Source of the DNA: Membranipora membranacea
Lineage: Eukaryota; Bryozoa; Gymnolaemata; Cheilostomatida; Membraniporidae
Direction of reading: 5' to 3'
Assembly (NCBI GenBank): GCA_914767715.1
Contig: OU612065.1
Coordinates: 8,742,001 to 8,806,000, forward strand
Length of the DNA stretch: 64,000 bases
A program made the position numbers and the translations under genes. Shown piece by piece: positions 34,850-48,300 of this stretch. Under the pieces are notes generated by a model that had not been told where the DNA came from, did no database searches, and was given only the letters and a program-made list of their open reading frames with translations. The stretch's first letter is position 1. Each line of letters opens with the position of its first letter.

Positions 34850-36302
34850 TTATGAGAATCTTAGGAATACTGAAGCATCTTCAGTCTTATAGAGGGATTT
34901 TTTCAGTAATGAAGCAGGTGAGATTGAGATGTAAAGGGGAACATAGAAAGTATCCCTAGTAAGTAAGATTTTTTTCAATTTGCTGAAACTCCAGTTACTC
35001 TTTTCTGTCAAGCATAAATCATCTGGTGTGTATCTGTAACCTGTTTGTTTAGCAGCTCCAGCAGTATTCCCTGCTTCATCCGCTTGTGCACCAGTTTGTT
35101 TGGCAACTCGCAGAGTTTTGAAGTGCCGAGCAAGTCGAGAGTTTCGACAGGCAACATCCTCGGCAGTGTCTCCTGCGGTGTTTTTGATCGTGACATCTAT
35201 GTCACTCTCTGCAAGGAGATATTTGATAACTGATTCAGCTTCACCGTTGGATGCTGCTAGATGAAGTGCTGTGTTATTGCCGTTAGTCACACTGTGTTTG
35301 TCTGCACCGAGACTCAGGAGCAGCTTGGCAGCTTCTAAGTTATCCCATCGGCATGCACTGTGGAACGGCTGCCAACCGTCCAATGTCCTGGCATTGATGT
35401 CTGCTCCATTCGTAAGCAAAATCTTGAGCACTTCCACATGTCCATTGTATGATGCTCTATGAAGAGGTGTGTACATGTCTTCATCTGTAGAACAGACCAA
35501 CTGGGAATCAGATCTCAATAAAGTTTCTACTGTCTCTATCTCATTGTTTTCAGCAGCCCATAGAATGTGCTTTTTTGGATCAGCTTTGATTTCCTCAAGA
35601 GAAAATGGATCCTCAAATATCTCATCTGCTAGAAAAGCACTGGGCATCGAGCTCGGCATGCCATTCTTTGCAGCTAAAATCTTGATAAAAATAGAGAGCA
35701 CATAAAATCAACAATTTGATGGATGGAATGCATTTGCTTCAGAATATATGATGATAGAATATTTCCAACACTCTCCATGCAGGAAACTACAAATGTAATT
35801 GATTATGTCGATGTAAATGTAGTTGGGACACCTATGTGGAGGGTAGATGGAGCATTTAATTATTTCTGATGCCTACTGATCATACAAATGAAAAAATCTT
35901 GAAATATGTTAGCAGTGATCAACCTTTCAAAGCCCATCCTACGTTGGTCTCCCCTACTGATGTTTGGTATATAAAAATATTAAGATTTGAAGATGCAATA
36001 ACAATCACTAAACATAAAAATGCATTACATGACGTATAGTGACCTCATCATGATTTCTAGTGAGGGCAAATATGTGAATGCTGATCCAACATTGTATGCT
36101 GTGCGAAAGTTCTCCAATCCTGCATATCCTGCGTATGTGACGGCTGCAAGATGCATCGCCGAATTCAGTATTCGTGCAATAAGCACGAACAGTCATCATG
36201 ATTCATCATACGATGCTGACAGTCTCATACCTGCATTAGAAGCTGTTGCTGTTCAGGTCCGAAGTTAAACATTCCCATTTCATCATCCGAATCTGAAGAC
36301 AT
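34850..36302 (-). CDS. ANKRD49: Ankyrin repeat protein, ANKRD49-like
   Basis: Exon 36231-36302 (24 codons, start MSSDSDDEMGMFNFGPEQQQ) joins in phase 0 to exon 34850-35680, giving 300 aa. The centre carries KKHILWAAENNEIETVETLL, EDMYTPLHRASYNGHVEVLK, DGWQPFHSACRWDNLEAAKL and GNNTALHLAASNGEAESVIK, that is four ankyrin repeats with the 'DEYTPLHRA.Y.GH' and 'DGW.P.HSAC.W' sequences typical of ANKRD49. The large exon alone has an in-frame ATG at 35701, but that lies within the intron by this model. About 85 residues after the repeats, including two AKQTG copies and a basic/hydrophobic tail, have no counterpart that I know in the vertebrate protein. Function in the family is only loosely known. 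A minus-strand AATAAA lies at 34778-34773, 72 bases past the stop. Confidence 0.85.
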
Positions 36303-37049
36303 TATTGTTGTAATGAATGCCAATCTACAATATGTATAATATAAAAAGAGCTTGCAGGGTACGAGGCTTAGCATTTATGTCCAAAGAATGATCTAATCTT
36401 CTCACTAGCACTCGGCGTTATGAAAACGTTGTTGCCTTGAGGTGTGGTGTGGCAGTATATGTGGTAATGGGTTTAGAGAGCTGGTCTTTCATCATGTTGT
36501 ATCAACGTGAGAACTGAGTTGTCCGTCAGTTCATATTGATGTAGCAGCATTAGTGAAAGGTGTTGTACACTGATGATGTTTAATGCTGAGGAAAAATATG
36601 GGATCAATCACCTTGCATAGAGGCAGTGCAAGGGACCTGGGTAGACTGAAGAAAGATTTGTTTGACGGTGCGGTTTTTGATTTTGAGGTTTACTTCATGT
36701 TCATCCTGCAGAGTATTTTGATACCACAACAACCTGCATCGTATGGACATTATTGGCACATTATTAAATCATATCAAAACTACCAGGATCAGAATGTGGT
36801 TCGTTTATTTTGAATCAGCTTAGGAATGCGGGACACCACGGACATCCTGTGCAACAGCTCAGAGTAACAGTAGTTGGGATGAGGGCTTTGCTTGGTTGGT
36901 GATAAGAGCTGCAATAGTTCATGCTGCAGTAATAAAGAACCATGGGTAGGGATGGTCTGAGTATACTGCGACCTCAGGTAACAGAACTGGTTCGAGATGA
37001 ATTATGGTTGGAGATTTGTACCATGTAAAACAATTAAATGATTAAAAAA

Positions 37050-37241
37050 GGTTGATTTAAGTCAGGTGTCTTATGGCTCGCCCATCCCTCCAATTTGCTC
37101 TCTGTTTGCAGGCAGGTCGGAGCACACCTGGTGGCCAACGAATCCCCAGTAGAAAATGGACAGCAGTGGGATCCGAACCCACGACCTTCAACACTTGCGT
37201 GTTGAAGTCCGGCGCTCTAACCAACTGAGCCACCTCCCACT
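37050..37241 (-). mobile_element. tRNA-derived SINE
   Basis: On the minus strand the head reads GTGGGAGGTGGCTCAGTTGG (A box at 37232-37221) and GGTTCGGATCC (B box at 37179-37169), with the T-arm stem GTGGG/CCCAC intact. The acceptor stem does not pair, and a 9-base hairpin (CTTCAACAC, loop GCAA) replaces a normal anticodon arm, so it is not a functional tRNA. An unrelated body of about 110 bases follows, ending in a T-rich tail near 37050. The 3' border is approximate. Confidence 0.75.
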
Positions 37242-38383
37242 GGCAAGCACAAGTAGCATGTGAGTGGACTTGATGTGGGGAGCTTTAAGGCACATGATAT
37301 GATCAGATTGAGCAAGCATGTAGCAACAGTACAACAATATGACAGTTGCTACATACCTTTTCCCATGCACTCAGGCCTACTGATACAGTGACGTCCTTGT
37401 ATTAGCACTTGTATGAATATACCCCACCGGAATTCTGCAAATTGTTTGTGATAGATCTATGTGCACAGGTCGAAGAATTTTCTTCGCAAAAGAGGTTTCA
37501 GATAAAAGGAGCACGGTCCTTGGACCACAGGCAGTTGGGGCAAGTTCCAGCTTACCTCAGTGGTCGGGTTTCTGCAACTGACTGAGGGACTTAACCATTG
37601 TACTTTGCCCTATAAGTGTACGTACTGAGGTGTACGTAACATTACAAAATAAAGTACAATTATGCTGTAGTATGTTGGATAGGCCCTGGGGGCCAATGTC
37701 TGGGAGACATGTTCCAAGACTATGAGAGTTGTATAACAAAAGGCCTTTTGTTTGGTTAACAAAGGAGTACAATGGCAGACAAAGTTTGCTTGTCTGAATA
37801 CATGTTGGGTGTGTGCGATCGATGGTTGGGGAACGTGTATGCTAGCCTCAGTTCTCCACTTTTGCTACACTCATTTGTGGGTATACACAATCCACCCGCT
37901 GCTACAATATGTAGGAACTACTGGTAAAGGGTATTTTACAACTGTACTTTATTTTGTAATGATTAAGCTGGTCAAAGGCTTCCATTCTTAAGCCTTCGAC
38001 AAGTTTATGTACTCCCTCATCAACTGGGACTGAACTAACACTGTGCCAGTGTCAGGTGTTGTAACCAAGACTTGCTTGAACATAAAACTTGCTAAGAGGA
38101 GTTATTATATGATATTTCATTGACCACCAATGATATTGATACCCTAGTGACCACCACCACCAGCATGTGTATGGCAAAGGAGTAAAATGTAAAAGGAAGG
38201 TATGGTAATGTATGAACATGATATTCATCAGCATGGGGTTGTTGTGTTATATATGTATTGTTGTTGCATGCATGTAGACTAGAAGAATAGAGAGAGTGGT
38301 CAAGTCGACAAGTGAAATTGAATGAATCGAGGACTGGCTGGACTTGGAGGTTTGAATCAACTCCTTGTTTGAATGAATGCAAA

Positions 38384-38450
38384 ACCACCAGACCACAGGT
38401 CTACTCCAAAATCCTAGGTTTTGTTGGAGTAGACCTGTGCACCACCAGAC
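38384..38450. mobile_element. 47-bp fold-back insertion with 10-base direct repeats
   Basis: CACAGGTCTACTCCAA at 38394-38409 is the exact reverse complement of 38424-38439, with a 14-base spacer that is itself partly palindromic (CCTAGG). ACCACCAGAC occurs immediately before (38384-38393) and after (38441-38450). The structure parallels the 79-bp insertion at 19066 but the sequence is different. Confidence 0.75.
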
Positions 38451-38660
38451 AGTTTTTTAGGAGGATGAGGAATTTGTTGATGTATTATCAAACAACAACA
38501 ACTCATTGTCATTTGCAGTTACTCAGCTGTCAATTGCCGACATTGAGGGCCAGTTCATAAACTCAGTAAGGAGCTGCGTCGCCTGCACAATACAGAGCTG
38601 TTTGAGAGAATGAGAAGTTTCCATAGGCTCAATGTTGCCTCCGGACATGTTCAACAGGAC

Positions 38661-38672
38661 CGCACATGCGCA
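38661..38672. promoter_or_regulatory. NRF1-like site upstream of EPC
   Basis: CGCACATGCGCA lies about 270 bases upstream of the EPC start codon and differs at one base from the palindromic NRF1 consensus (T/C)GCGCA(T/C)GCGC. It is a plausible promoter element of a housekeeping gene, by motif only. Confidence 0.35.
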
Positions 38673-38940
38673 CTGACTGGTAACACATCAGATGCATTCT
38701 GGGTATCCAGGGGCTTCCTTGATCCGCCATGATAGTTGAGACTTTTGACTGACATCAGATTTTTCAAACACCAATATCTCACCAAAAACTGGATAAGAGT
38801 GGAGAAATACAACTGGAATGTGTTGAGAGTGGCCAATTCTGGAACATTCAAAAACTAGATATGGCAAACTAAAGCTTGGGGGAGAGAATTTTCAATTTTA
38901 AAAATCTCTCCCTTTTGAGAAAAATTCCAGGGTTGCAAAA

Positions 38941-41900
38941 ATGAGCAAGTTGTCATTTAGAGCTCGGCAGCTCGATGCCTACAAGGCTATGCCGATATAT
39001 CGAGCAGAAGAGATCCCAGAACTTGCAGATGTTGCAGCCATAAACCGTGCAGTACCGCAAATGCCTACTGGTATGGAGAAAGAGGAGGAAACAGTGAGTA
39101 GAGTCTGCAAAAATTTTGCCCAGAAATTCAGCCGCCATCTTGGATTGCATGGCGCGCTCGCACAATGACCCATATTTTGGTCTCTGTCCAAAACCTAGGT
39201 GTTACTGTATTAATATTGAAGATTAACATATCCCCTTGGTGCCTGATGTCTCTCTCTACCCCTCAGCACTCATCATTAAGGATATCATCGAAAGGGTCTG
39301 GTGAAATTGATGATTTTCCCAAGCGTTTGGTGTTGGGTCACGTGATTAGTTTCATGAATGGTCTGACGTCACTACACTACTCCAACACACCTTGATTTCA
39401 ACCACGTGGGTGGCCTTTGAGCATGAGTCATGTTTTCTAGGTCATATAAACTAGATGTCATCACATTCCCAACTGGATCCATGCATGCAATTCATTACAT
39501 TTTCAATGCACACTAACAATCCACTGGCTGTTTAATAGTGCTGAAGCATCAGATTGGGTATTGGTACTCCGCGCATGAGCTATCAACATCCTTATATAAT
39601 ATGAATATATATAAACTAGCATTGACATCACAGATGCTCAGCCGTCGTCATTGGTGATGGCCTTCGGACTTTTTTCTTTATGCTCAATACTGATTCAGCT
39701 TAACACGTATCGAAGGCAGCAATTACTTCAATTTGTTTATTTAGGGATGTCAATACCCGACCTGAAGTGGTTCATTTTGCGAGTATGTAATTGAGTTGTG
39801 TGAAACCACTCTGTGTTCTGATTTTTAGGAGCACCATCTCCAGAGAGCATTGTCGGCACAGCAGGTTTATGGAACGTCAGAAGCTTTGGTTATTCCAGTG
39901 CCGGATATCGATGATGTCCGCAGGGAATATGAACACACTTATCCTACTGACTACAAAACACCGAAACAGTATATTCATGCGCAGCCACTTGGTGTTGACC
40001 AGGTAATGTACTGTCATGTTCGCAGATGAATGCTCGCCTAATTAATTTTGAATCCGCTATCATGAGATTATTACATGTATCAAAACATGACCTGCAGTCA
40101 AACTTGAAATGGTAGCTTAGGTATTGTATGCATGTTGGGTTTTCATTTTATTTGCTTTTCTTCCAGGAGATACCCGATTACGACATTGACTCTGAGGATG
40201 AGGCATGGTTGGAAGGCCAGAGCAAGAAGATTGAACTCACAGCTAACAAGTTTGAGGAAATGATTGATAGGCTTGAGAAAGGTAGCGGTCAACAGGTAAA
40301 TTAGCCATAACATAGACAATGTAGAGTGAATTTTTTTTCTAATTTATGCGAGGCAGAATTTTAACATTTTAGTTGTCAATGTCACCAGTAATTTTCACTC
40401 TGAACTGACGATAGTATTTTGTATACTTGTTTGCAGGTTGTCGAACTGAAGGATGCGAAAGTGTTACTTAAAGAAGATGATGACTTGATAATCACTGTGT
40501 ATGACTATTGGCTCAATAAAAGACTCAAATCTTCGGTAAGTTCATGTGACACTTAACGCAAACTTAGTTGAAAAGGTGATGTATGATGTTGGGTACTGTG
40601 AGATCTTGTGCATATCATCTAAACATCAGCTACTTAGAAAATGAGAAAAAGGACCCATCAGTACTATAGCACCCTCATTATGGTGACACAAATATTTGCA
40701 TGATGTACAAGTTATGTTCTCCTCTTAGGCTCTCGCATTGATTCCAAGTGTGAAATCAGAGAAGCGAGATGGTTCTACTACTAACAACCCCTATGTGGCA
40801 TTCAGGCGGCGCACAGAAAAGATGCAGACAAGAAAGGTAATATAAATCAACAGAAACATATGGAGATTTCAATGATGAGGTTATGTTCCAAATCGCTGCT
40901 ATCTCAAAGATCTTATAAAGTACAAGAAAACTAACTTTTCAACATTTCACAGCAAATAAAGCTCCCTTGATACAGTTGTTATACTTGCTTTCATATGGAA
41001 ATACTTGATGTGAGAATCTGACTGACGGCATTGTTTCTGTCAACCACTATTTACACTGCCATTGTTATCCATGTCTGTATAGTAAGTGACAGAACATTCA
41101 TTTTCTAATTTTGTTTGTCACAGAATCGCAAGAACGATGAAGTTTCTTATGAGAAAATGCTTAAATTGCGGAGAGACCTACAGCGAGCTGTGTAAGTGTA
41201 CAAACACTAACTGCACACTCTAGCACCTCAGAAAAAACTCTTATTTGATGTTATAGAGTGAAGAACAGTTTACTGCACCACATTGTGCCATGTGCCCATT
41301 GCTTGTATCACATTTCTTGCACAGTGAAACCCTTTATTTCAATAATCAATGATATTGAAATACCGAGTGTAACAAAATCAAATACTTGAAAAGGGCAAGC
41401 TTTGCGATATGACAATGAGCAGCAAGTTTTTTACATGCTTTTTTCTATAATTGCCAACTCTGATTTCAGTTTTGATTATATTCTAGCACTGTTTTGGAGA
41501 TGATAAAGAAGAGAGAGAAATGTAAGAAGGAGCTGTTACAATTAACCATTGAGATTCTTGACAAGCGCTATGATATGGAGGATTACATGGGTACGAATAT
41601 GGCATATGCGGAGTCTCAAAAGGCACCGAGGCCTGTATTCTATCCTCTCTATCACGACCAGTATAGCAAGGTAGTCCATCAATCTATATTTCCTTAATGT
41701 TCTGTTTTATGCTGATTTACTGTGTGTATTGCAAGAAACAGGTCAATTTAGATGTTTGTGCTGTTGAATTCCTATCCTGTCCTAACCTATCCTGTGACCA
41801 TCATCATAGATATTTGATAACATACAAGTTGCATACGACAGGAGGGTGAGAGCAGGAAGTTAAAACGCAAATACGAGAAAAAGAAGCATAAGTCTGGTAG

Positions 41901-44798
41901 TTCAGGGAGTGGACCTCCAACTGGATATCATAACACTGGTGGTGAAGTGGTAGATGTGATGGAATATGGTAGTACCGAGGATGAACCTCTTTCTCCAGTA
42001 AGTCATCATTAACAATAATTTTCTCTTTTTGCTAATTGTGAAGTTTGAAAGATAATAATCTCGACTTCAACCATCTGGCATACCCATTACATCTTCCCAG
42101 TAAACAAGTTGTTTTCTTTTTGTCTCACAGGTTGTCTCACAGTCAGACAATGAGGAGGAGTCTCATCCTGATGGTATATACGCATTCCGTCGAAATAAAC
42201 TCTGTAGCTACCACGCTGTAAGTGTTGCTCTTTGCGTCAATACATGATTCATTGATGTCCTCACCTCAACATTTAAAGTCAAATTTAACACATAAGCTTG
42301 CAGTCTACAAAAATTAAGCTGAATTTGGCCAAAAACTTTGATCCAACCCTGTGTTTTACAAAATATGTGGCTTGTAAAAATCAAGGTAGTTGTGATAATT
42401 ATAATTATCAGTAGTCTTGATTGCTATAATATATCTGTTTGGTTACAGCCACTGGATACTTGCGGTAATTGGGCTTGGGCCAGCCAGCAGAGCGGTGGAC
42501 ATTCCGACAAACGATATCGGTATACACTTACCTCAATAGACACTGGGCCTGAATCTCGTAAAGTAATGGGATATGCGCGACGAAGACGCGGCCGAGGTGG
42601 CAGAGTTATATTTGACCGAGCCTTATCTGAACAGCGGATAGGTTTTTGGGATCAAGCATTTGAAGCAACAGTCCCTGGGAAATCTGTTTCTCAATCCGAA
42701 GTTGAGAAGAGACTGCAGAAGGCTAAAGACGATGAATTTAGTCCAATTCCTGACTTAACCTCTAATCCTCAACTGCCTCAATTCCGTGATTTTGTCTCTG
42801 AACAAAAATGGTTAGTAAAGTTATGCCCCAGCACATTATACTGAACTTTATACTTATACCCAGATGATCTTGTGAGGGAAAATATTCAGACCTAATTTAG
42901 ATCTTTATTTTGGGACTTGTAACCAAAACAGGATATTTTGGCAGGCTCTATGAACTGCAGAACTTATTTAATTCCCTCTGCGCCTTTTCTAACCAATACT
43001 CATTTTGAATTTTAGGTTACACTTCACTCCAATGGAGGAATATGATAGCACCAACGCACTCTTTAGTGGTGCACTACTAGATGAACTATCCTCTGAAGAT
43101 TTGAATGATACCGTTGACCCTATTATAGACATAATACCAGATAACACTATACCTCAAGGCTATACGCCTGCAGTGACTTCAAATTCATTGGCACCCAGTG
43201 CAGAAAACATGTTATTAGATTCACCGTCGTTATGTGAACCACTACTGGCTGTTACGGATACCGCAACTTTAGCTAAAAGTAACACCATAACCAGTCATCT
43301 CCAAGTGACAGAAAAAAGTGACTCAATATCAGGGACATCATCATCACCACAGGCATCAATAATAGACATAGAAAGCGAGTTTGAGTTCCATCAAAAGCGG
43401 CTACATGCGCTGAAGGTTGGTTAGTCTATTCAACATGGCTGGATGTACTCATATATAACCATTGCTAACCGTTGCTTTGACATGCCAGTCGTTAAAGCCA
43501 TAGTTTCGATTGATGCCATAGATGCACACTAACAAGCTACTCCAGTGATAGTGTGATATGAGAAAAAATGGACTGTGATATTCTCCTTGTGCTAGAGTTT
43601 ATTCTCCGGTTTGTCTTGTTGTTTACAGAAAGACTTTCAAGACCAGCATGCTAGCAAAACAACCCCTCCAGCATCACCTGGTGTCACATCATCGACACAG
43701 GCAGGAATAATTCGAACTACTGTTGCATCCGCTCCTACTATCGTCTCAAGCACTACTAAAATCATCGCCCAAAGCCAAACAAACAGTACGTCATTACTGA
43801 GTAACATGAACAATATATCATCTGTGTCTCAAGCAGTAAACCACATGGTGGATTCTGGTAAAGCCACATTTGCTATGTCAGCACTTGTTAATGGCCAGAC
43901 TGTACGGGGGAACGGGATCAAACACCTCAACGGACCCTCGACTAAAGGTTGGTAAAGGTAACTAGCAGTTCACTGTCTCCAATTTTCATTAAGATAGTTG
44001 TAAAAATTTGAACATTATCAAGAAATCCTCCAAAAAGAATTTCTCGCAATAATGATGATGGTTCGCTATACACATGGATATAATTGATGGTTCCAAAAAG
44101 CTCATAATGTTTTTCTTTGCATTTTAGTTGAAATCAAGCATGAGGTGAACACCTCGACCTGTGGTCCCAATTCGGTAAATAGCCTACGTAAAGTGAACTT
44201 TCCCCTAACACCCTCTAGTGACACCAGTGAGACAACAACATCATTGGTGTCAGACCTTATACATATCACCTCTGTACCTGGTGAGAGCGGGGACAGTGTC
44301 AGTTCATCACAGATGCTACAGTAAGTGGTTGATTGTGCGCCAAAATATTGACATACTGTGAATGACCCCCAAGTGTTAGTTTTTGAAGTTGTCTGTATAT
44401 GTTAATTTAAATGAAATTAAGAGTTTGATAAGAAGGATGTCATTTACTTAAACTATTTTATTATGACCGTGTATTGAATGAGTTTTTAGGCCTTGTTGGA
44501 ATCTTTGTTTCTTCTGTTAGCATTAATCAAAACTCGATAGCAATGTAGTACTAAGCTGAAAACCAACATTCGGCCTGTACAAAGTTATCCAAAATTTGAT
44601 TATAACAATGGAGGTCTGAAGCAGCCCAGCTATGGATTAAGAAAATGGCTATAGACTCTCAGTGAACTGATTTACCTTGTTGTTACCTTGTTGAGCTCTT
44701 AACTTTAGCCATCATATTTCAGGTCAGAGAAAGATTTTACAGATTCAGCTGGACTGAACTCTCTACCTGATGTCGGCTCTACTATGGAGGTGTCCTGA
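38941..44798 (+). CDS. EPC1: Enhancer of Polycomb homologue (NuA4/TIP60 scaffold)
   Basis: Fourteen exons: 38941-39093, 39829-40002, 40167-40295, 40437-40535, 40729-40836, 41124-41191, 41487-41670, 41842-41997, 42131-42217, 42449-42810, 43016-43415, 43629-43947, 44128-44320 and 44723-44798, giving 835 aa, close to vertebrate EPC1/EPC2. The start MSKLSFRARQLDAYKAMPIY and RAVPQMPTGMEKEEE are diagnostic of the EPcA domain. EHHLQRALSAQQVYG, PDYDIDSEDEAWLE, NPYVAFRRRTEKMQTRKNRK and APRPVFYPLYHDQYSK follow. Exon 10 has RRRGRGGRVIFDRALSE, and the tail is Ser/Thr-rich. By family knowledge EPC holds Tip60/Esa1, Yng and Eaf6 together in the nuclear NuA4 histone acetyltransferase. Donors after exons 10-12 are weak (GTTAGT, GTTGGT twice). 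The single gene is called EPC1; it may equally be pro-orthologous to EPC1 and EPC2. Confidence 0.95.
39131..39143. promoter_or_regulatory. YY1-like site in EPC intron 1
   Basis: GCCGCCATCTTGG fits the YY1/Pho core (CCAT within GCCGCCAT). It lies 38 bases after the exon-1 donor, as often seen for YY1 just downstream of transcription starts. Binding is inferred from the motif alone. Confidence 0.35.
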
Positions 44799-45315
44799 TA
44801 TTTAACATTTTTTTCTCATCACTTGATTTTCACCAATCTTCCCAGAATGCCAAAAAAATCATGAAAAAAATCTGTGCAATAAAATTTTTTCTTGTAATGC
44901 TTCTAAAGCTGTGATTAGGTTTTTTTTTCTTGGAGATAATGTAGAAAATGAAAATTATATAAAAAGTGTGCCATTTTGTAAATTCCTTGTATAAACTGTA
45001 CAGATTGAGGAAGTGACTGTAGTGAATATTGATTTTGTAGCGCATTGTACAATAAATCCAAACTCAATGACAATCTAAATCTGCTGAAAATATTTTTTTA
45101 TTCCATGACCAAACCTTCCACCCGTCCATAATGAATGACTGTATGATAAAAAGAATCACATATTCTTGAAAAATTCCTAGAAAAATAATTTATTGGCTAT
45201 TGTGTTCCAAATTATCGATTAAAAAACTGATGGTTATAACATGAAGAGTGTCTAAGGTGAATATTCCATCACGCATTACACTCGGATATAGCCACTCTGC
45301 ATCATACTAGAGATT
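44799..45315. other. Convergent 3' ends of EPC and acyl-CoA oxidase gene 1
   Basis: The EPC 3' UTR has AATAAA at 45051-45056. The oxidase on the other strand has AATAAA at 45194-45189, 122 bases past its stop. The two transcripts therefore end less than 200 bases apart. No other coding signal is seen. Confidence 0.7.
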
Positions 45316-48300
45316 TTACATCTTGGCTTTCAATGCTTCCCGCATAGGTTTGACATATTTGTTGAAGGATGGGTGAACCTGGAAAACAAGGTATCACTAA
45401 AATAATGCGCGAAAGGCTGAAGCAATAGTGGACACGGCTGACAATAAACTTGTAGTTTTATTTTCATGCTTTTTATAATGTCAAACAGCTGCCAAGCAAA
45501 ACCTAGAACTTTGTCAAGCATGTGGTGGGTAACTAACTATATGAGTAATATCCATATCAAGAATGCTTAAATTTTACCTGATGTTGGTTGAGGGAAGAAC
45601 TCTTAGCGTACTCGTATAAGGCATCATACACCTGACCATCATATCGACCTAGGCAACTGTTTAGTAGTCGATCAGGAAAATCAAAAGCATCGACTAGAGT
45701 CACCGCATTAGGTCTGAGCTCAGCAAGGAGCTCCACTCTCCTCTCTGTCAGAATGTTGATCTGCTCAGATGTCAGTACGCCATTCTATCAAATAACAATT
45801 GCAGTATGAGCTGTAATCAAGAAAGACGGGAACCAAAAAGTATGTCCGGAAAATGGAATTGATGGTTATATATGTATCTGGGTTGGCTCCAAAGAAACGC
45901 TCGGTGATCAGACCACTCTCCCTGATTAGACTGGGAATCAGTCAATTATCTTGAAGTTATCTACTCAGGTCATGTGAGCAGACAACTCCACACAACAACA
46001 AACCAAAACTCATCCGCCAATAAAAACAAAGCAAGCACATGGGTTCACTCAGAGATGTACAATACCAGTATATGAGTAGATAACACCATATAATCAAAAT
46101 CAAACACAATTCAGACAGTGCCTCATTGTTGGCCTGATTCCCAGGCTACTCTATGATGCTAATGTTTATCAACTGATGTAGATGAGCACGTATATGTTAC
46201 AAGCTTGCTGGCAATTGGACATCATGTTGAACACTATAAGTAAGCAGTTATATTAGCTATCCAACCTGCAAAAAGTTCCCACAGTTTTCTAGAATTCCAT
46301 TGACAGCATAAAATTCACAAATCTGGGTCATCACAGCTTTAGCAGTTGGTTCCCATTTTCTATCTTTGGCATCAAGTATATCTGTGAATAGTAGCACCGT
46401 CAGATAATGGGCAAACGCCTGAAACAGAGAGAAGAGAATATCATTACTTTGGGCTTGACTGTAAAGGAGACAACTACGACACTCACAAATTGGATCAAGC
46501 TTGGTACAAAAGGATCTATGAAATTGCAGCCAATAAAGAGAACAATTGAAAGCTGACCATGAAGAAAAGGATGTCGAGTAGATTTTAGTTACAAACCTTC
46601 GCAGCTACCACCAACTCTTGTGAGTTGCTGTTCCAGGCATTCTCAGGATCCTTCCCATTATTATAAATTGACTGCTGCATATGTCCTGCTGTGGTTGATA
46701 TCAAGCTACAAACAGCACAATCTTTGAATCAATCATCAAAATGGTCTGGACAGGCAGTTTGGGACATCTGAAACTCTCTTGCCTGAACAATGCAAGACCA
46801 TAATACACAAGTTGTCCTCTCTCTGAACAAGCGACTGTTAAGGAGACAACTGCAATGTGTCATGTAGGCAATACAGTGTGGGTAAGTATTGCATCCATAA
46901 TATATTATCAATAATTCTTTATGAAAATATCTGACAATCTGTGTTTCATTTACTTACAGCAGTGAGTTGTACTTGTAAGCCATTTTGTAGAAGTCGAAGT
47001 TGAATGTCTTGGCAGTTTTGAGCTGATCTGGAATGACTGGTGATTCGGCTAAGAATTTTAGCATTTCAGGTAGTGGTTCCTCCGCTTGAGCTTTACTTAA
47101 AAACTTGAGGAGTGACCTACAAACACACCGCATAGAAGCATGTGACTGGAATCAACTTACATTGAATTGTTTACAAAAAAACAGTTGTGCACACAAAAGA
47201 GATTTTTTGTTTTAGAGTTGACGACAAACATTCTTACCTAGATCAAGTTTGATCTAACTGACTGCATTCCAGTTGCTCCCCTTCTGTGACCAGTGACTTG
47301 GGAGCAACTATGAATGCAGGATAATAGACCAAACTTAGTCTAGGTGCATCCCATATGAGAACTGTAGATTGCAGAGGCTAAGTAAAGTGTAATCAGAATT
47401 AATCTTACCCTCGTCAGTTACCAACTGGCGAGTTCCGACCCTTTTTACAGACCCGATAGCAGCTTAAGATACCAGGGGTGTATTACACTTACCTAGCACA
47501 TTGAAGGTACATGACAGTGTTCTCACCCTCGTACGTACATCCTGGCACACATCTCAGATATATTTTAGGTATACCACTAGCATGGCTGTATCCATGTCCG
47601 CCGCAAGCTCTCCGACATACTTCTATATTATGACTGGCTAGTTCTGAAGAAAACGCCTTGAGACCCGACGTCAGGGCATGAATCTGTCCAAGGGAAACAA
47701 AAAAAGTGAGAATATTTTTAGCTACCATGAATTTCTTTATAGGCAAAACAAAATGTCACCGGTGATAGTCTTTATGTTTGCAAACAGTTCTCATGATATC
47801 ACAGTAAAATTCTCCCCGCATCAATTTGCCAGAATATCTACAGGACACTCCTTAAATTCTACAATACCTCAGCAAGTCTTGATACATCACCAGTTTCCAC
47901 CTCGCTGAGTATCTGTGTGTATATTTGACGCAGTGATAAGCCAGTGAAGAAGAGAGCATAGGCTGAACTGACAGCAGGAAACACTTTCATCTGCTGAGTC
48001 TGATAGTCTAAAACTTGGGGTTCTATTCTGTAATACAATAACATCGTAAAATTCATTATAAAATCTTGTACTTGTATTTCGATCTTTGCATGGTGTGTCA
48101 CTTTTTTTCCATCATGTTCCCCTCCGTCGACATGTACAATGATGTAAGGTATCTTCTCATTAAGTGCCGCCCTAGAGTTTTCATCATCAATTAGCTACAA
48201 TTGATACAGGAGGTAAAGCTCACTATTACCTTACACCTACCTACACCTTACACCTACCTACACCTTACCTAACACCTACCTACACCTAACCTAACACCTA

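Larger units (their letters stand above)
36303..38940. other. Intergenic region between ANKRD49-like gene and EPC
   Basis: This spacer separates two divergently transcribed genes. It holds a tRNA-derived SINE (about 37050-37241), a small fold-back insertion (38394-38440) and the EPC promoter. Short open frames here on both strands lack family resemblance, and I regard them as non-coding. Confidence 0.6.

Noticed and set aside
36020-36268. 82-codon plus-strand open frame
   Set aside because: It overlaps ANKRD49-like exon 1 on the other strand and has no recognisable family.
37165-37241. A tRNA gene
   Set aside because: A and B boxes and the T arm are present, but the acceptor stem does not pair and the anticodon arm is replaced by a long hairpin. 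It is followed by a SINE-like body.
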